Assembly (NCBI GenBank): GCA_013368325.1
Contig: JAACJK010000178.1
Span: 113,926-177,925 of the forward strand
Direction: 5' to 3'
Source: Ephemerocybe angulata
Taxonomy: Eukaryota; Basidiomycota; Agaricomycetes; Agaricales; Psathyrellaceae
DNA length: 64,000 nucleotides
Positions within the stretch are counted from its first letter, which is position 1, and each line of letters starts with the position of its first letter. The notes beneath the pieces are model-generated. The model did no database searches. It worked only from the letters and a program-made list of their open reading frames with translations, and was not told the origin of the DNA. The translations under genes were made by a program, and so were the position numbers. Positions 12,620 to 23,603 of this stretch are shown piece after piece.

Positions 12620-13573
12620 TCAGTTAGCAGAGTTGGTCACTAAGACGGGCGCTTGTGCTGAGCCGATGCGAACGAATGACCTCCTAGCGTGGGGGTTGGT
12701 CAAGGGACCGTCGCGGTTGCCCCTGAGAGCGGTCGGACTCGTGGGGATGGCGGGAATAGAGTGGTTTTGCCAGGAGTAATATCTAGGTGTGATTGACGGC
12801 GGCGGAGAAGGAGAGACGATGGTTTGAGTAGAACCGCGCACGTTACGGCGCTGAGGGGTAGCAGGGGCCTCAAGGAATGGAAGCACAGTTTGGACTGAAG
12901 GGGAGGAAGAATTGGAGGAAGGCCCGTTGACGGTGGCAGGGCCTGCTGCGATGGCCTGCAGAGCGGTAATCATCGATGCCGCTGTCGGAATCGTGGAGAC
13001 CTGTTCCACTTGGGCACCCGTGGCTCTCTCCTGGGCGAACAGAGACGAGGATAGCGTGATACGTGCCGGGGCAGCGGAAGCGGAGCGGGGGCGATTGGGG
13101 CGATAAGATCTGGCCTCGGTGTCATCTCCCCCCTCTTCACGTGAAGTGGCATCATTCGCTCCTACAACATCGGTAGTCGTAACAGCAATGTGATCGAGCC
13201 ACACTGAGGCCGCAGAACTGGCCTCTCGGGGTCGTCGCTCCCATTCGTTAGTGTCGAGCATCGGATAGGCGTCTGCAATGAGAATGACAGGGTCATCGGG
13301 ACCAGTGGCCATGAGGCTTGCTGCTGCGTCGCTACCGCTCGTCTCAGTGGTCTCGGAACTGCCGTCGGAGGTGGAGTCGGTATCGGCTGGCTCGACTGCC
13401 TCAGAGGAGCTAACCCGCTTCTCGTCTTGGGCGTTCTTGAAAAACTCCTCCGAGTCGGGATCAAAGTTGTTCCAAACACTCCATTTCTGGCAGATGGTGT
13501 CGTCAACGGCCTGTGGTTCAGCGCGCACTGCTGGCGAGGATGAGTAGGACTTGGAAAAGAGAGCACGGCCCAT
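12620..13573 (-). CDS. hypothetical serine/alanine-rich disordered protein
   Basis: Unrecognised protein. A single open frame begins MGRALFSKSYSSSPAVRAEP at 13573 and ends at 12620. It is rich in Ser, Ala, Thr and Pro with acidic patches (for example DPDSEEFFKN and EPADTDSTSD), so mostly disordered. A possible ordered segment is CQKWSVWNNFDPDSEEFF near the N-terminus. The frame stays open up to 13717 and would add a hydrophobic stretch, but that upstream part is C/T-rich in the coding sense and looks like a 5' leader, so the ATG at 13573 is preferred. If the upstream start were used the protein would carry an N-terminal membrane anchor. No function can be assigned. Confidence 0.5.
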   Translation of the reverse strand: MGRALFSKSYSSSPAVRAEPQAVDDTICQKWSVWNNFDPDSEEFFKNAQDEKRVSSSEAVEPADTDSTSDGSSETTETSGSDAAASLMATGPDDPVILIADAYPMLDTNEWERRPREASSAASVWLDHIAVTTTDVVGANDATSREEGGDDTEARSYRPNRPRSASAAPARITLSSSLFAQERATGAQVEQVSTIPTAASMITALQAIAAGPATVNGPSSNSSSPSVQTVLPFLEAPATPQRRNVRGSTQTIVSPSPPPSITPRYYSWQNHSIPAIPTSPTALRGNRDGPLTNPHARRSFVRIGSAQAPVLVTNSAN

Positions 13574-14369
13574 AATGAAGTCTTGAAATAGGGAAATAAG
13601 GATAGAAATGCAAAGAATTAAGAGGGCAAGATGAAGAGAGTGCTTGGACACGGGCGTCGAAGCTTTTTGGGTATGAATAAAGAGGGTATTAGCGACAAAG
13701 ATGAGCGTCAGAAGCAAGACGCGTCGCGCGGGAACAGCAAATTAGAACTCAGCAAACAAACACAAACTCCGCTGCACTGCCCCTGGCCGACACGCCATTG
13801 TCTCCACGGGCACCTCCGTCTCCGAGATTTGGTACACGATTCCTTCAAAACACCGCCATATCATTCAACATACGATACTATCATGTTATGAAGCGATCGG
13901 CACTTCAAGTGGAGATCCCAGTTCACTCTTCATCATCCCGGGGCTGGCGCAACATGAACTGATGATAGAACACGGTTTACACAGCCCAAGGCTCAAAGCA
14001 GAAGGAAGTCTAAGCGCTATGGGATGTTACAGTTCTGTCCATATGAAGCATCATATATACCTCCTGGAATCTTTCAAACGTGAATTGGTATTTCCAATAC
14101 CTCGCAAGAGACAGCCTCGGAGAGGCGAAATTCCATCGCCGTCCGTCAATCAAAGATGGTGTCAGAAAGGTACATACGGTGCGGCGAGAAAATTTAACGG
14201 GATTCTGTGGTTAGACATGTGAGCAGACAGACACGTTGGACTACATAGAAGCTAGTTGGATGGCAGGAAGGCAAGATGGCACGAGAAAGAAGATAAGTTA
14301 TCGAGACATAACCTAACGAAAGAGAGAAAGGCATCAGGGGTCGAAACAATACAGGCTGACATGTATCCC
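13574..14369. other. intergenic, no supported gene
   Basis: About 800 bases upstream of the minus-strand hypothetical gene and downstream of the minus-strand F-box-like gene. No convincing coding or repeat structure was seen. Confidence 0.5.
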
Positions 14370-15257
14370 CTAGTCGGCGGCCCATACCCCCGCGTTGCCC
14401 CATATTCTAGCAGACCACCATTGGAAGTAACGAGGGTTTCCGACTCGCACTTGCCATGGCCTGTCATCGTCCGAAGCGACACCCTTTACACCTCTGTCGG
14501 TCGTGTCTACCTGGAGCAGGGATATCTGTATGTCCCTGGGGAAAGACTGGATGGCCTCCGGTAGTGCTGCTTGAGGAATTTGATCTACCTTGGAAGCCTC
14601 GAAACCCGTACGGGGGATCTCTGCAGAGAAACATTGCAAAGAAGGGAATAGCCTTGTTGGAAAGTGGGGCGCCACACCGTCGAGAATTGTCAGATGGGTT
14701 AATTGGAGGAAGAGATGCGGCCCGTCCACGGGGGGTTCCAGCCCAAAACAGGTCCACAGGTTCCAGTTCTCGAATAGGGTCAGCTCCTTCAACTGATCAT
14801 GTTTGAAGAAGATGTCCCGAGTGAACCGAAAGCAGAGGAACATGACTGGGAAGGAGCATGCGAGTGAGACGAGCTTCGTACAGGAGTTGATGATGTATAG
14901 CTGCTCGAAAGCACTTGCTTTAAACTCGCGCCATGTCGCTGCTGTTGGCTCCGAGTAACCCTGCCTGGGTCTCTGTCTTGACCGGGCCCCACGAACCCAG
15001 AGATACCTGATGCGAGGAGCCAACTCTGGTCTTGTGACGAGAAGGGTATGGAAAGCGACGATTTTAGCCGTGGATTCGAGGCGGATGGGTAGCTTTGGGA
15101 GGCACTGTTTCTCTATGATCAACCTCATATCTTTCGATACGAGAGAGAAGTTGCAGTATGCCTCCTGGGAAGAGCTTGCAGCGATGGTGGCAATCTGGAT
15201 GATTATTTCCAAAGGCAAGTCCACGGCATTGTTCATATGGACTCTGCATGGAGACAC
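14370..15257 (-). CDS. F-box-like protein
   Basis: Single-exon open frame of 295 codons. The N-terminus (LPLEIIIQIATIAASSSQ, then NFSLVSKDMRLIIEKQCLP) has the helical F-box pattern LPxEIxxxI...LVSKxM, the module that binds Skp1 in SCF ubiquitin ligases. The rest has leucine-rich spacing (LKELTLFENWNLW, LTHLTILDG, LFPSLQCFSAEIP) expected of a substrate-binding region. The start may be ATG 15257 or ATG 15236 (MNNAVDLPLE). It is separate in sequence from the six-copy F-box family further right. The target is unknown. Confidence 0.7.
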   Translation of the reverse strand: MSPCRVHMNNAVDLPLEIIIQIATIAASSSQEAYCNFSLVSKDMRLIIEKQCLPKLPIRLESTAKIVAFHTLLVTRPELAPRIRYLWVRGARSRQRPRQGYSEPTAATWREFKASAFEQLYIINSCTKLVSLACSFPVMFLCFRFTRDIFFKHDQLKELTLFENWNLWTCFGLEPPVDGPHLFLQLTHLTILDGVAPHFPTRLFPSLQCFSAEIPRTGFEASKVDQIPQAALPEAIQSFPRDIQISLLQVDTTDRGVKGVASDDDRPWQVRVGNPRYFQWWSARIWGNAGVWAAD

Positions 15258-15690
15258 AGGAATAATCCAGTAGTCGCCATCGCTATACGTGTGTCTTCAG
15301 CGGATTGCTCATCCTCGAAGGGGAATGAACCAACCGTCTGTCCTTTCGTTTTGTTCGGGTCCTCATCCAGATCTTCATCCAGTTGCCAATGCTCGTGAAC
15401 ACACTGCTCGCAGAAGGGGTTGGCTTGTTGGGCGTCATGGATGGGTGGAAGAAGGAATGATTCGGGTGAGCCTCACGGGCATTTATTGCGGTGGGCTGCG
15501 AGATCTCCGGAGGATCATGGGAGAGAAGAGCCAAGTTTCAGTCAGGCGTGCACGCCAGAACGAGGTTGGCGGCAAGTCATATGATAGCCGACGACGCGTC
15601 GAACACGTGCGGGGCTTGAAATAGCGAACTCCTAATTGAGTGCACCGCTATCTCCCTCTCCCTTGATCTCTACCATCCACAGTCCGATAC
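15258..15690. promoter_or_regulatory. divergent intergenic region between F-box-like gene and VPS9
   Basis: About 430 bases separating two genes transcribed away from each other. It must hold both promoters. No specific element could be assigned with confidence. Confidence 0.4.
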
Positions 15691-18600
15691 ATGGGCTCGA
15701 CCCCGTCTGAACCCCTTGCAATATCCAATGATGCAGACTCTTCAATATCTGCAACCACAACCTTGAAAGGCCCTCCGTTTGACCCTGCAGAATCGTCGGG
15801 AACTGCAACTGACGAGGGGAGCGCTGGCGCCAAAGTGACGGCAGTGGACCCCGAATTTCCAGCATCACCCAATCCATGGGATACACCAAGCCCTGCAGAA
15901 AATGAGGTCAAGAATGAATCAAAGCCTATCGTCCTTCCAGATACGCCTCTCTTGGGACAATCTGCGTTCTCAGAGTCAAAATCTGATTCACCAACGTCAG
16001 TAGTACCACAACCCCCAGTGTCGGAGGCGATACTCAGCGAATTCGACCCTCTGGCCAACCGAGAGGAACAGGCTGCGAAAGCTGCTTGGGAGTCATCAGA
16101 ATCGCATCCACCACCGCCCCGGACCCCTTCCCCACCACCTCCAAGTCTCCCAGAGAAGGACGAGCCCAGTTCATCACGAACAGTAGCTCCTGCGTCAGCC
16201 CCTCCACCCTCAGCAGCTGCAGGAAAGTCGCCGTCCACTGGCTCTGAATTTCCCTCCTTTTCTGCCCTGGCCCGAACCTTCGCCCTTCCTTTGACTCCTC
16301 TGGCCCCCCGACCTCGTCCGCAGTCGATAGATGTGGCCCGACCAGTAGCCTCCCCTGCGACACTATCATCCTTTGCATCACAACAGGACGCACCATCCCG
16401 ATCGGCAGGGTCAGATCAACAGAAAAATGCGTCAAGATCGAATACACCCTTGGCAGCTGGAAGTGGTACGGCGTCTCCTGTCCCTGGGACTCGAGGAGAT
16501 AAACCTGGGGAAGCGCAATTCGATTTTCAGAGGTTTTTGGATCAGATGAAGTCCAAGTCAGCCGAACCAGTTTCCAAGTATCTCAGATCGTATGTTCTAT
16601 TCCACTGTCCGCGTTTCCTCCGTCATTTCCAACCAATTGAAGTTGCGTCGTTATAGTTTCCTAAGCAACTTCGCTAAGCGAACGTTTACTGTCAATGATC
16701 AAGTTAAGATAATTAATGACTTTCTGAGCGTGAGTGACGACTTCCTCCAGGTCATGAAGTATGATATCTGACTGGAAGGTCCCTTCTAGTTCATTGCACA
16801 GCAGATGCGCAATTGTGATGTCTGGAAGAACGCCTCTGATGACGAGTTTGACAACGCGATGGAAGGGATGGAGAAGTTGGTTATGAATCGGCTATACGAT
16901 TTGTGAGTGCATCCTCATCACGCCCTCAGAACCATGCGCTAAAACATCCTCGAAGCACCTTTACACCTCAACTTGAACGAGCGCAGCCACCACGACCCAT
17001 TACCACAGACGACTTGGAGAAGGACAGGGTGCTATCTCAACGGATAGCTTTGTTCGGCTGGATAGAGGAGAAACATCTCGATATTCCAGAAGGAGAAGGA
17101 GGAAAGGGTTTTTTGATGTTCGCTCAACAAGGTACGGGCTTCATTCCTTCAACATAGGACCATGATTTGATTATGTGGGTGCAGAACTCCTCAAGATCAA
17201 TCATTACAAGGCACCTAGAGATAAACTGATCTGCATATTGAACAGCTGCAAGGTGATCTTCGGTGAGTGATGGATGGCTTACTCTCCCCAGTTGCTGAAG
17301 TCGACTATTATCAGGCCTTATCCGGCATCTGAAGAAGGAAGAGGGAGCAGATTCATTCCTGCCTATTCTGATCTTTGTTGTACTCAAGGCCAACCCAGAG
17401 CACTTGTTATCCAATGTCGAGTACATATGTCCATCCTTGATGTATTCGAACAGTATGCTCACTGATGCCTACAGATTCATCAACCGTTTCCGGAACCCCG
17501 AAAAGCTGCAGAGCGAGGCAGGGTACTATCTTTCGAGTCTGGTTAGTGGCTGCTGTGTCTTTCTTTGTTTTGGGTGCTAATTACAACCTAGATGGGTGCG
17601 GTGTCGTTCATTGAAACCATGGACCACACTTCCCTGTCCAATATTGATCAAGAAGAGTTCGAGAAGTAAGAGCCACCTTTATTCACTTCAAAGGCGCTTT
17701 GTAACACTGTGGCATAGGAACGTGGAAGCTGCTATACAAGCCTTGCCACCATCCGAACCCTCCTCTCCTCAGACCCCCTTCGCCGAGGCGAAAATCCGAC
17801 CGCACATGATGCTATCCCCTACGTCGCACGTCGGAGAAGAATCCGCACAGCCTCTCTCCCTTTCTACTCCAGCTCAAAGTCTCTCAGACCACGCTGAACG
17901 GCTCCTCCAGAAGACCGGCGACACAATCTCGAAACCTCTCTCTGCCATAGGCCGTATCTTTTCAGATGCTTTGGACGGTGCCGAGAACAAGCTTTCTTAC
18001 CTCCCCGGCCCATTTGCACCTTTCGAGCTAGGCCGAGAACAACGGCAACAAGGCTTGATAGGTGGCCCCCCAGTCCCCGAAAGCGCGGGTCTGTCTTCGG
18101 CGGGGAGCGCGAACAGCCAACAGTGGCCACCGCACTCCGCGCCACCTGGAAGCGCTGGCTCCGCAGACGGCCGGTGGCCTCAACACATCTCTCAGCAATA
18201 TCCAGCCACCCCACAGTCAGCTGCCTACCCTCAGACACCGTACGGGCCCGAGGGCGGATACGTGCCTAACATCCAGACCCCTTACAAAGCAAGGCAGCCG
18301 AAGAGGGGTGGTCCTGCGGGGTACTCACCATCTGGGCCGTGGGGCTCGTCGTCCCCAGGTGCTTCCCCCGGTTATGGGTATGGCAGTGGCGAAGAGACAC
18401 CGTCACGGGCTGGCCCTCAGACCAACCTGCCTTTGGCGATTGGGCCGTCGCAGCAGCTGCCGGCGTTGGTTCCGCCCCGGGTGAACCTGCTAGCACATGC
18501 GGAGGCTGGGGGGCATATCTCGCGCACGCCGACGCCTGCTCTGGATTTGGCGGCAGTGCAACAACAAATTGACGCTGCACAGAACGAAGAGGTGAAGGAG

Positions 18601-18729
18601 AATAGGAGGCAGTTGGCCCAGATTTTCCCGGAAACGGATTCGGAGGTCGTGGACTGGGTTTTGGAGGCAAATGGAGGTGACCTTGGGAAGAGTATTGAAG
18701 CGTTGTTGGAGATGAACAGCGGGGAGTGA
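15691..18729 (+). CDS. VPS9: Vps9-domain Rab5 guanine-nucleotide exchange factor with C-terminal CUE domain
   Basis: Activates Rab5/Vps21-type GTPases on endosomes and links them to ubiquitinated cargo. Exon 1 (from 15691) encodes a long Pro/Ser-rich disordered region ending with [18 protein letters not shown]. The following short exons encode the helical bundle and VPS9 catalytic domain: [72 protein letters not shown] and [20 protein letters not shown]. The last large exon has a second disordered Pro/Gly-rich linker and ends with a CUE-type ubiquitin-binding domain, [20 protein letters not shown]. Domain order equals that of yeast Vps9. Stop at 18727-18729. Confidence 0.92.
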
Positions 18730-18978
18730 ACGTAGATTATGGGGACCACTCTATAGTCACCCCTTCCTTTTCTCATCTTTGACTGTCAATGCTTTCCTTT
18801 GGATTGGCTTGCGTACACACTATAGGAATTCGCGGATACATCTGGTCATTGTTTCACCGCTGTGCCTTCTAAGTTTGTAGTACTTGATATACAGGATTAA
18901 TTCGTTCCTTCCGGCCTTCGTTTCTATTTCCATGACATAGCCAATGATGGTGCCCGGGTGCTTGCTATAGGGTACTTC

Positions 18979-20226
18979 TCAACCCAGGATTCCTGTGGTA
19001 TTTCCCAGAAGAATGTTGTCGATGAGTCGGGTCTTGTCCACGTAAAGCGCGCCGCTCAGTATGACGACGTTACCCTTCGACTCCTTCGCCTCCGGATCTA
19101 AAACGTCGAAGGTCTTCGAGTCATTCATCTCGATGTAATCCAACTGCAACTCCACCTCCAAAGCCTTTTCGCTCGCCTCCTTCCTATTCTCCTCCACAAC
19201 AGCCTTCGCTTTGGCTATTGACTCCTCCTTGGTGTAGCCTTCACTCCAAGCCTCTGCGGCGGCGACCAAAGCCTGGCGGAGCGTTGGAGCGACCTGGCGG
19301 CCGGCGGTGGTCAGGTATAGGTTACGGGACGAGAGCGCGAGGCCAGTGGTGGGGTCGCGTGTTGTGGGTATGATGTGGAGATTTTGCGGGGTGGGGTAGG
19401 CCATCAGGAGATCTGTGACCATGCGTTTGAGGAGGAGCGCCTGTTGGATATCCTTTTGACCGAAATACGCGTTTGTTGGCTGGTCGAATAGGATTGGCGC
19501 GTCAGTTGGAAACGAAGTTGAAGTCAAAAATGGGTACGAAGTGCGAACCTGGATAACGTTGAAGAGCTTGGTGACTACCGTTGCAACACCCCGGAAGAAG
19601 GTCGGTCGTGTTTGACCCTCCATTTGGTGACTGAAGCCTTTAACTTCGATAAAGGTGCCCTTCTGCTCGGATACGTTCTGGACGATGCCTGAAGGGTACA
19701 TCTCTTGCACCGAGGGTACGAAGACGACCGCTGGGTATCGCACTTCACATGAATTGGGACCCTCAATGGATGACTGGGCGTTTTGTTCTTCGAGGAGCTT
19801 GAGATCTCCTGGGAGGGTGCGGGGGTATGAGGAAAGATCTTCATGTGGTGCGAATTGAGCTGGGTTCACAAAGATCGAGACGACGGTAAGGTCATTCTCA
19901 GATAGTGATCTGCGGACTATTCAACCTATGTTTAAGCCCAGTCTAAACGACCGAAGGTATAAGAACGCACCAAGAGAAAGATGTCCCTCATGCAAGGCTC
20001 CCATCGTCGGCACGAACCCTACTGACTGCCCATTCCTCAGGGCCTTTTCCCTCCACTCTCTATATGAAGCGACTGTTGTGAAGATTGGGATCTTGGATTC
20101 CGGCAGATGGGATGTTGAATTTGAGCTAGTGGTGGCCATAGTTCGTGCAAGGAGGATATTCCGATAACTGGGGATGAACTGGGTTAGTTTCCGTCGGGAT
20201 GCGAATTGTACTGAGGATAAGAACAT
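18979..20226 (-). CDS. PAN6: pantothenate synthetase (pantoate-beta-alanine ligase)
   Basis: Joins pantoate and beta-alanine with ATP to make pantothenate, the precursor of coenzyme A. The first exon (from 20226) reads SVGFVPTMGALHEGHLSL, the nucleotide-binding motif. After an intron with donor gtgcgt it continues with RSLSENDLTVVSIFVNPAQF and the pantoate-site segment FAPHEDLSSYPRTL. VATVVTKLFNVIQ and PTNAYFGQKDIQQALLLKRM are separated by a 69-base intron (19480-19548) that has no stop and is a multiple of three. Residues SSRNLYLT and the C-terminal TRLIDNILLG complete the family pattern. The start may be ATG 20226 or the downstream MATTSSNST. A 5' extension rich in Arg/Ser could be a mitochondrial presequence, but this is an inference. 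It is convergent with VPS9. Confidence 0.93.
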
Positions 20227-21566
20227 TTTAGAGCAATGAATGTGGGGTGAATGTCAAGAATGGGACGAGAACGCGAGAAAAGAGTTAAATCAAGGCTGGG
20301 GAAGCATATGGACCGAGTTAACCTTGAGTTATACCGGGTCAGGGACACTCGGAGTCCGAGTCGATGTTGAGCCGCTGCATCAGATAAGATAAGATTGGAT
20401 CATCGACCGTGAGAACCATGCAAAACAGCCTCGTTTTGACTTTGATGGCTGCTGCTTGACCTCGAACACCTTCCTTCCATCCGACCTCCGTCGTCAAACC
20501 TTCCCTTAGCTCTCGATGTCTTGGTCACGTCCTTCCCACTTAAGATCTTGAAACGGACGGAGTTGAAAACAGGCCACATGTGGCCAAAGTGTTCCTATGT
20601 TCCGGGCTCGAATGTGGGTTGGCTAAACACGTTGTGGCCTATTGACTATTTTACAGGCCGATCCTGGCAAAAGAGGCTCGTCACCTTGCTGTGTAACCCT
20701 CCATAGCTTTTCATATCCTCTATCTCCGACCTAAATGAAATACTGCGCAACCTATGGATCGGTCGTTGATTTACGTTTATGGTTAGTACGTGACCACCTT
20801 TCACTTCATGTGGCGACGCTGCGTTACCATATTCCTGCATGGTCTTGTGTGATGACGACGAGGGGTATCACCACCGCTGCGAAAGTTACGCATCGAGTAA
20901 TTATTTTCAGGGCGAAGGTTGGAACGTTGGGATTCGCTTCGCCAAGTTTACGGATGCACCCCAATTTTACTTACATGCATCCAACGCACGACTTCACGTT
21001 CTTCGGATCTAACGACTTCTGCACCACCACGACCTCGTCGAGATAGCACGCAATGTCACCATTGATATGGCTCGATCCCGGACTCGGGTGGAGACGTTCA
21101 GAATGTCACTACGACGGCAGACCTTGGATCGATTCCGGAGGGTGCTCCTGGCGTGACCGGCCTAGACGGCGTCCTCCAGCCCATGGTCATGCAAAATTTT
21201 CAGGGTCCACGCGAATCTCAGATGTCATACTCCTAGGTTCGTGCGCAATTGTTGGTCCATAGTGGTCCCATTCAATTCAAATCCCGATGCCTCGGTGGAC
21301 GACAAAGGCGAGTCTCGACGAACTTTCTTACTTCCGCTACTGTTTTCTGGTTGTACCGCCCATGGGTAGAGACTCGGAAACCATCTTCTGGCTATTTAGC
21401 ACAGGATAAACGCTTCTGACTGCACACATATAAGAAACAAGTGAGATAGGTACGGCCCAAGTGATTGCGATAGGGGCCTTGGCGCGTCGACGCGTCATAA
21501 CTGGGCGTCACGTTGAAATGCGTGTGGAACCAACTTGATCTCGAACTATCACCAACGACGACCGGA
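20227..21566. other. intergenic region, promoter of F-box copy 1 at right end
   Basis: About 1.3 kb without a supported gene. The final 90 bases contain a palindrome with an ACGCGT core, listed separately. Open frames at 20735-21262 show no domain. Confidence 0.5.
21483..21495. promoter_or_regulatory. palindrome with MCB-like ACGCGT core, F-box copy 1
   Basis: CGCGTCGACGCG at 21483-21494 is a perfect palindrome that overlaps ACGCGT at 21490-21495, the MluI cell-cycle box recognised by MBF in yeasts. It lies about 72 bases before the ATG of F-box copy 1. The same 12-mer is found about 100 bases before F-box copy 2. That it is a binding site is inferred. Confidence 0.5.
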
Positions 21567-23261
21567 ATGCCACTACCAAAGCACACTATCCTAGACGTCT
21601 TCCCACTCGAGCTTCTCGAGCACATAGTCAAAACTGACCCTTCGATTGGTAACCTCCGCCAGTTACGCTTGGTGTCGAAAGCAATGAAGGACATCGTGGA
21701 TCCCCTGGCTTTCTCCTCAACCACTATATCCTTCAGTGACATCGAAGAAAACCTTCGGACACAGCTGGAATCGATGGCATCGGGAACAAGTCCAAACTCC
21801 CTCTGGACAACGCGACTTTTCATCCAGGATCTTGTCCAGCTTGACGGGCCAGAGTCCGATGAGTCCGTTGACAACTACAACGCTGTTCTCGCACTTCAGA
21901 AATCGAAACTCATACCTGCGATTGCGGCGCTAAAAGAGGTCAAATGTGTCCAGTGAGTCAGAGTGATGCATATATTCGACTGAATTACGCTGACGTGGAT
22001 CTCGGAGTCACAGTTTCAACTTGAGCACTCGAGAGCCATACGTTGAAGTCATTGCGGCTTTGGCGCGCTTGTCTAAGCTGCGTACGCTCCGCGTGTCCGT
22101 CAGCGAATTCAAAGGACAAAAAGTTGCTGCATTTTCCCGAATTTCCAACCTAGAAGAAATTCAGTTGGACTCCAAGTGGTCAAGTGGGTTTCAAAAGGCG
22201 GCTCGAAGGTTGATTCTAGCTTCCCTTCCAACCCTCAAGAAACTCTATCTAGAGCAATTCCCGCAAAGTAACGCGATGGAGCTCAGGAAACTCATCCTTC
22301 CCGAAAACTTTGCAGAATCCTCCCCTCCCTCACCATTGACATCTCTATGTCTCTTTGGTCCGAACGAAATCGCTGTAGATCAGTCCTGCGCACGTCTTTT
22401 GCGGAACCTCACGCACCTTGACATCCGCAACCTCAACGTAATCGTTGCGCACCAATTTGATTCGAACGCCTCGTTCTGGGATGCTTTATCTTCCTCTAAC
22501 ACCCACCTGCACTCCCTCCTGGCATATCCACTCACTCCCTCACTAATCCGGTACCTTCTATCATATGCTGGGCTGAGCTCACTTCGAATTGAAAGCGACC
22601 ACGAAGTCATCGAGTACATCTACCAACCAGAAGGAGTGGCCAACCTTGCACAGACCCTGTTCGCATCAGTCCTTCCTCGTCATTGCGCCACTCTCAAGCG
22701 CCTTTCACTCGTTGGTTTGAACTATCGCTTTTGGGCCTTGACTGAAGCCACTCTAAACGAAGTTGTCTCATGCCATGCATTGGAAAGACTCGACGTCATC
22801 TATCATTTCCCAAGGGAAATGCAAGACAACCTATTATTTGCATCTGAAACACCCTTCATTGACATGGTAGGCCTTTACCGTTCTTTAACTCTCAACATAC
22901 AATCCTGACTGCAAGGTTGACCCTGAACTCGTAGTCTCGCCTGCTCTCCCGACTTCTCAATGGCGAGAACCTCCCTCACCTCCATACCATCGCATTGGCA
23001 CCAGCTCGCAAACTCGATAATGCATTCGGGAAAGCAGTAATAAACGTCAAAGACTCTCAGGCGTTTCTCGCCGCGTGGCAACGTCTGGTTTGCCAGGTAG
23101 ACCTCACGCGTCTGTCACACAGCAAGGTCCTCAGAAACCCTCACCTCAAACTGTATGTCGCATCGAGTGGTGCAAACGAGGGCGTCGACCCAGATTTTGC
23201 TTTCGACATAGAAAGTGGGCACTTTGCGGTTGATCCAGCTCAAGACTGGAACGAGAGCTAG
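21567..23261 (+). CDS. F-box/leucine-rich protein, family copy 1
   Basis: Exons 21567-21952, 22014-22866 and 22935-23261 join in phase to 521 residues. Residues 8-40 (ILDVFPLELLEHIVK, then LRLVSKAMKDIVDPLAFSST) form an F-box, the Skp1-binding module of SCF ubiquitin ligases. The middle exon has irregular leucine-rich segments such as ISNLEEIQL, LPTLKKLYLEQF and LRNLTHLDIRNLN, then the family signature LVGLNYRFWALTEATLNEVV and a YHFPREMQ motif. The last exon holds AWQRLVCQVDL and ends with the conserved tail FDIESGHF. It is one of six related genes in the window, with the same intron positions. Role inferred: substrate adaptor; target unknown. Confidence 0.85.
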
Positions 23262-23603
23262 TTATCTGATTTTGAAGCGCAGACTTTCTTTCAATCTTGG
23301 GAGCTGGACGGCATGTATACTATAGTATGCAATTGAGAAAAAGACATGTTTTGCTTTCTGGGAAACCCTAGTCGTCCGTGTGCTTAAATTAGGGATACGA
23401 CGTGGAAACATCTTGTGTATGAGATTTTCTTGAGAGAGAGAGCGCGTTGTGAGATGAGTGCAGAGATAGGGGCTTTGCCATTTGGGCCTGGCGCGTCGAC
23501 GCGTATCACGTCGCAGCCACGTCAACGCAGGGAAACCAAAGTCGTGGCCGAGTTGTCCTCGAACCACCACCACCAACGTCGACCAAACCTCCATTCTATC
23601 AAC
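23262..23603. promoter_or_regulatory. intergenic promoter region of F-box copy 2
   Basis: A 340-base spacer between F-box copies 1 and 2. It holds the 3' flank of copy 1 and the palindrome at 23492-23503. No gene is seen. Confidence 0.5.
23492..23504. promoter_or_regulatory. palindrome with MCB-like ACGCGT core, F-box copy 2
   Basis: The identical 12-base palindrome CGCGTCGACGCG occurs at 23492-23503 with ACGCGT at 23499-23504, about 100 bases before the start codon. Both copies are preceded by a similar GGGCCT(T)GG context. Conservation between paralog promoters suggests a shared regulatory site. Confidence 0.5.

Noticed and set aside
13574..13717. Hydrophobic N-terminal extension of the 12620-13573 gene
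   Set aside because: The stretch looks like a pyrimidine-rich 5' leader; the ATG at 13573 is a better start. Kept only as an alternative.
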